DNA from: Spirochaetia bacterium
GTDB taxonomy: Bacteria > Spirochaetota > Spirochaetia > PWKH01
Direction: 5' to 3'
Assembly: GCA_007128345.1 (NCBI GenBank)
Contig: SKXS01000033.1
Coordinates: 1 to 5,978, forward strand
DNA length: 5,978 nt
Under the pieces are notes generated by a model. The model ran no database searches. It had not been told where the DNA came from and worked only from the letters and a program-made list of their open reading frames with translations. The translations under genes were made by a program, and so were the position numbers. Below, one piece after another: positions 5,808 to 5,978 of the stretch (the stretch's first letter is position 1; each line of letters opens with the position of its first letter).

Positions 5808-5978
5808 TTATTACTGATAATCAAAGGCTGCAATGGCTCTCTTCTGAGACATGCGAGCAGATTCATGATGCTTCATGCTTGCTGCTGTCTACGGTTGGAG
5901 TAAAGGTAACCAATGAGAAAATTGCAGGGATACTCATTCATAGAGGCGCAAGATTGGAAGGGGACAGAATAGTCCTGC
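5804..5978 (+). CDS. MttB-superfamily methyltransferase 3, N-terminal fragment
   Basis: From the ATG at 5804-5806 the frame stays open for 58 codons to the window end. The peptide contains QIHDASCLLLSTVGVKV and a following IAGILIHRGARL segment. This is the standard MttB-family opening, in which an I-H-x-A-S-x-x-LL helix leads into a T-G-V strand and then an 'A..L...GA' helix, and it lines up with residues 28-43 of the protein at 3574-5106 (IHHASMMLLSETGIKC). The start overlaps the stop of the corrinoid gene by four bases, with only a weak GGA (5794-5796) before it, so translation is probably coupled. The pyrrolysine-equivalent region is beyond the window, so it cannot be said whether this copy has an amber codon. 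The family call rests on N-terminal pattern and context. Confidence 0.75.
   Translation, partial: MIITDNQRLQWLSSETCEQIHDASCLLLSTVGVKVTNEKIAGILIHRGARLEGDRIVL

Noticed and set aside
5582..5866. Minus-strand reading frame of 94 codons across the corrinoid gene end
   Set aside because: It lies antisense to the clearly conserved B12-binding domain and its peptide resembles no family; the same holds for minus-strand frames at 1147-1383, 1747-2079, 2429-2662, 2722-2913 and 3103-3324.

Overview
The window holds a tightly packed, co-directional bacterial operon for corrinoid-dependent methyl transfer, preceded by a roughly 515-base non-coding region and the start of a divergent RAYT/IS200-like transposase gene. 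Every complete gene is on the + strand. Gaps are 0 to 11 bases or 4-base ATGA overlaps, and most starts have a clear Shine-Dalgarno sequence. Base composition is moderate, with an AT-rich leader. No gene marks the taxon decisively. The gene set fits an anaerobic bacterium using methylated amines, for example an acetogen or fermenter. The transposase N-terminus resembles RAYT-type proteins common in spirochaetes and other anaerobes, so a spirochaete-like host is possible but only a guess.

Layout: 1-112 (minus) is the N-terminus of a REP-associated/IS200-like Y1 transposase. 113-627 is non-coding. It contains a strong sigma70-type promoter (TTGACA at 469-474, TATTAT at 492-497, 17-base spacer) whose -10 box lies inside a 34-base near-perfect palindrome (489-522), a strong operator candidate. 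628-1317 encodes a stand-alone protein like the MetH activation domain. 1328-2752 is a first MttB-superfamily methyltransferase. 2749-3567 is a pterin-binding methyltransferase of the MtgA/AcsE type. 3574-5106 is a second, longer and divergent MttB-family protein. 5118-5807 is a MttC/MtgC-type corrinoid protein. 5804-5978 is the N-terminus of a third MttB-family protein, cut by the window end.

Proposed working model (inference from family knowledge): one or more MttB-like enzymes take a methyl group from a quaternary or tertiary amine and put it on Co(I) of the corrinoid protein. The MtgA-like enzyme passes it to tetrahydrofolate. The activation-domain protein repairs the corrinoid when it oxidises to Co(II), possibly with S-adenosylmethionine as methyl donor. 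Neither complete MttB-like gene contains an in-frame amber codon, so these belong to the non-pyrrolysine branch, like glycine betaine methyltransferase MtgB, and trimethylamine is not the presumed substrate. The most notable points are three divergent MttB paralogues around a single corrinoid protein, a MetH-type rather than RamA/RACo-type reactivator, and the palindrome over the -10 box. The substrates cannot be read from sequence alone.
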